Below, piece by piece: positions 62,597 to 64,000 of a DNA stretch of 64,000 bases (its first letter is position 1; the number at the start of each line of letters is the position of its first letter). The DNA lies in the NCBI RefSeq assembly GCF_000498355.1, contig NZ_AVSV01000017.1:19158-83157 (forward strand), read 5' to 3'. Under the pieces are notes generated by a model. The model had not been told where the DNA came from. It saw only the letters and a program-made list of their open reading frames with translations, and ran no database searches. This stretch comes from Clostridium sp. Ade.TY. Lineage in GTDB: Bacteria; Bacillota; Clostridia; Clostridiales; Clostridiaceae. A program made the translations under genes and the position numbers.

Positions 62597-63256
62597 TTAT
62601 CTCTCCTCGTTATAAGCCATATCCCAAAACATATACTCATATTTACTTGTTGTTATAAATATATCTTTTAATTTTTCAATTTCTTCTTTAGATGAATCCT
62701 TTGTTATTTCATCAAGTAATCTTATATTCCAATCTACTGTTTCTTTATAACTTTTTGATGTATATCCTTTAATCCAATCACCATAAAATTCATCTTCTAA
62801 AGAATTTGGAATTTCACTAAGTCTTTCTCCTATAATTTGATAACTCCATCCACATGCTAAAACCGCTACTGTTATTTCTTTTAATGAACCTTTTAAAGCC
62901 TCTGCTAACATATAACTTGTATATGATTTATTTGTTAAAGTAGCCTTTGCATTTTTAAGTTCCTCCTTTGTTATATTTAATTTTTTCATATACCCGTTAT
63001 GTATACTCATTTCATTATTCAATATATCATTTACCATATTTGAATATTCTCTCATTGTTTCTTCATCATTGGCCTTTACAATACCTAAAGCAAAAACTTT
63101 AGCATAATCTAAAAGATAAAGATAATCTTGAATTGTATAGAAACGAAATTTATCAACCTCTAAGGTACCATGTCCAATTCCTTGAACAAAGGTATTATTG
63201 ATACAATCTTCCCAAATATCTTTTACACTTTCATATAAATACTCTGAAACTTTCAT
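62597..63256 (-). CDS. tenA: Aminopyrimidine aminohydrolase / thiaminase II (TenA)
   Basis: TenA hydrolyses aminopyrimidine from degraded thiamin (and thiamin itself) to HMP for reuse. The protein is 219 residues from ATG 63256, which has GGAGG ahead; an in-frame ATG 12 codons up has none. Family marks: FVQGIGHGTLEVDKFRFYTIQDYLYLLDYAK near the N-terminus (in part), and the catalytic Cys in VLACGWSYQIIGERL near 132 with the Glu near the C-terminus in the EYMFWDMAY region. First gene of the operon, right after the TPP riboswitch terminator. Confidence 0.95.
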   Translation of the reverse strand: MKVSEYLYESVKDIWEDCINNTFVQGIGHGTLEVDKFRFYTIQDYLYLLDYAKVFALGIVKANDEETMREYSNMVNDILNNEMSIHNGYMKKLNITKEELKNAKATLTNKSYTSYMLAEALKGSLKEITVAVLACGWSYQIIGERLSEIPNSLEDEFYGDWIKGYTSKSYKETVDWNIRLLDEITKDSSKEEIEKLKDIFITTSKYEYMFWDMAYNEER

Positions 63257-63357
63257 AATAAAAAACCTCCTAAATTTTATGTTACATTTCAAATAATGCT
63301 TATTAATATAGCCTTAAAATTCTATATAAAATCAACACTTATCTAAAATATTTATAA

Positions 63358-63397
63358 ATAAAAAAAACCACTTTCAAAAGAAAGTGGTTTTATATTT
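63358..63397 (-). terminator. TPP riboswitch terminator in the tenA leader
   Basis: AAACCACTTTC-TTTT-GAAAGTGGTTT followed by TTTTTT on the minus strand, about 100 bp after the aptamer and 105 bp before tenA. It is the off-state of the riboswitch. Confidence 0.9.
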
Positions 63398-63495
63398 ACA
63401 TAACTTATAAATTACTTATATTTAATATCAATATACTACAATTATATATCTTTAAAATTAGCTTAAAAGAACTAAAAAAATATATAACATGCACG

Positions 63496-63567
63496 TCCAC
63501 TTCCCTACGCTAGTATTATCTAGATCAGGTTAAAAGGGTATTTCTCAGCTTTACGCACCCCTAGTGT
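63496..63567 (-). ncRNA. TPP riboswitch (thi box)
   Basis: On the minus strand the element reads ACTAGGGGTGCG, GCTGAGAAATACCC, AACCTGATCTAGATAATACT and AGCGTAGGGAAGT in order, all conserved thi-box blocks, with P1 and P2/P3/P4/P5 arms possible. It controls the tenA-thiZ-thiX-thiY operon by premature termination at 63358-63397. Confidence 0.97.
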
Positions 63568-63569
63568 AT

Positions 63570-64000
63570 TTTTCTATTCTATTTTCCTTATCATTATAGC
63601 ATAACTTTTTATCAATTAGCTATTTATTCTAATAAAAAATCTATACTATATTAAAAATTAATTCGTAAATATATAAAAATAACCTATATTTACGAATTTC
63701 TTGTGCTATAAGTAAATTTAAAAAACAAATAACTTATCTATATAAAAAAATAATTTCATCATCAAAATTCCTATAAAATAAATTGTATTTTTTTAAATTT
63801 TTAACGAAAATAAATAAAAACTAAAAGTTAAATAAAAACTAACTTTTAGTCTTTTTATATTGAATATATAATTAAATATTTTTACTATTTGTTTGATATT
63901 TATAAAATATTTTTTGTACCATTATAAAATTTATTTATAAAAATAAAACTTAATAGTAATAGTAAATAACTCGTTAAATTTTTATATACGAAAAAAGAGA
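63570..64000. other. Intergenic right end with two hairpins
   Basis: No gene found. A dyad AATTCGTAAATATA / TATATTTACGAATT lies at about 63659-63699. A second, ACTAAAAGTTA / TAACTTTTAGT at about 63821-63855, has T-runs on both sides and is probably the terminator of a leftward gene outside the window. The thi promoter must lie between 63570 and about 63640, but I do not see a clear one. Confidence 0.5.

Overview
The window is AT-rich (roughly a quarter G+C), with strong GGAGG-type ribosome binding sites, frequent TTG/GTG starts and intrinsic terminators after most operons. Gene content is that of a strictly anaerobic low-GC Firmicute: CpI-type [FeFe] hydrogenase, Asr-type sulfite reductase, prismane protein, Clostridium-type riboswitches. 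I read it as chromosomal DNA of a Clostridium sensu stricto, most probably Clostridium perfringens or a close relative; the species is an inference. I see no phage, insertion sequence, CRISPR array or rRNA.

Left part (1-10.3 kb): a citrate fermentation locus. A leftward operon citC-citD-citE-citF-citX ends in a malic-enzyme-family gene cut by the window edge, and faces a rightward citG and a SorC-type regulator (citI-like). Then come lgt, tadA and a CNNM/CBS membrane protein.

10.3-31 kb: transport and regulation. An amino acid permease, a TDT/SLAC1-type transporter, an EIIC-only PTS protein beside a ketopantoate-reductase paralogue, a LytTR/DUF3021 pair, then a leftward group: AfuABC-like ABC importer, MgtC, and a YesM/YesN-type two-component system. 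A decayed DUF3021 tail lies on the far side of this group. Two lipoproteins (one a secreted nuclease), a second EIIC-only protein and a broken pepD gene follow.

31-44.5 kb: tRNA-Arg(CCT), a CtpE-like P-type ATPase, a Staygreen-family protein next to a truncated alpha/beta hydrolase, PlsC, a MATE exporter behind a probable guanidine-IV (mepA) leader, TtcA, an EamA exporter, a YfcC transporter, MsrA, and a COG2509 flavoprotein under a purine riboswitch.

44.5-53 kb: the most striking operon couples a CpI-like [FeFe] hydrogenase directly to asrA and asrC, with asrB missing: a plausible hydrogen-linked sulfite reductase. Next is a LevR-type sigma-54 activator with a clear -24/-12 promoter driving only EIIA and EIIB of a mannose-type PTS, with no EIIC/EIID.

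53-64 kb: a fluoride module (riboswitch, crcB, DUF190), then a nitrosative/redox stress group (hcp, DUF438-hemerythrin protein, Crp/Fnr regulator). The hcp promoter and the promoter of an unknown gene at 53.2 kb carry matching dyads TGTAAY-N4-RTYACA centred at exactly -41.5 from the predicted start points, suggesting one regulon. The window closes with a TPP-riboswitch-controlled tenA-thiZ-thiX-thiY operon for thiamin-pyrimidine salvage.
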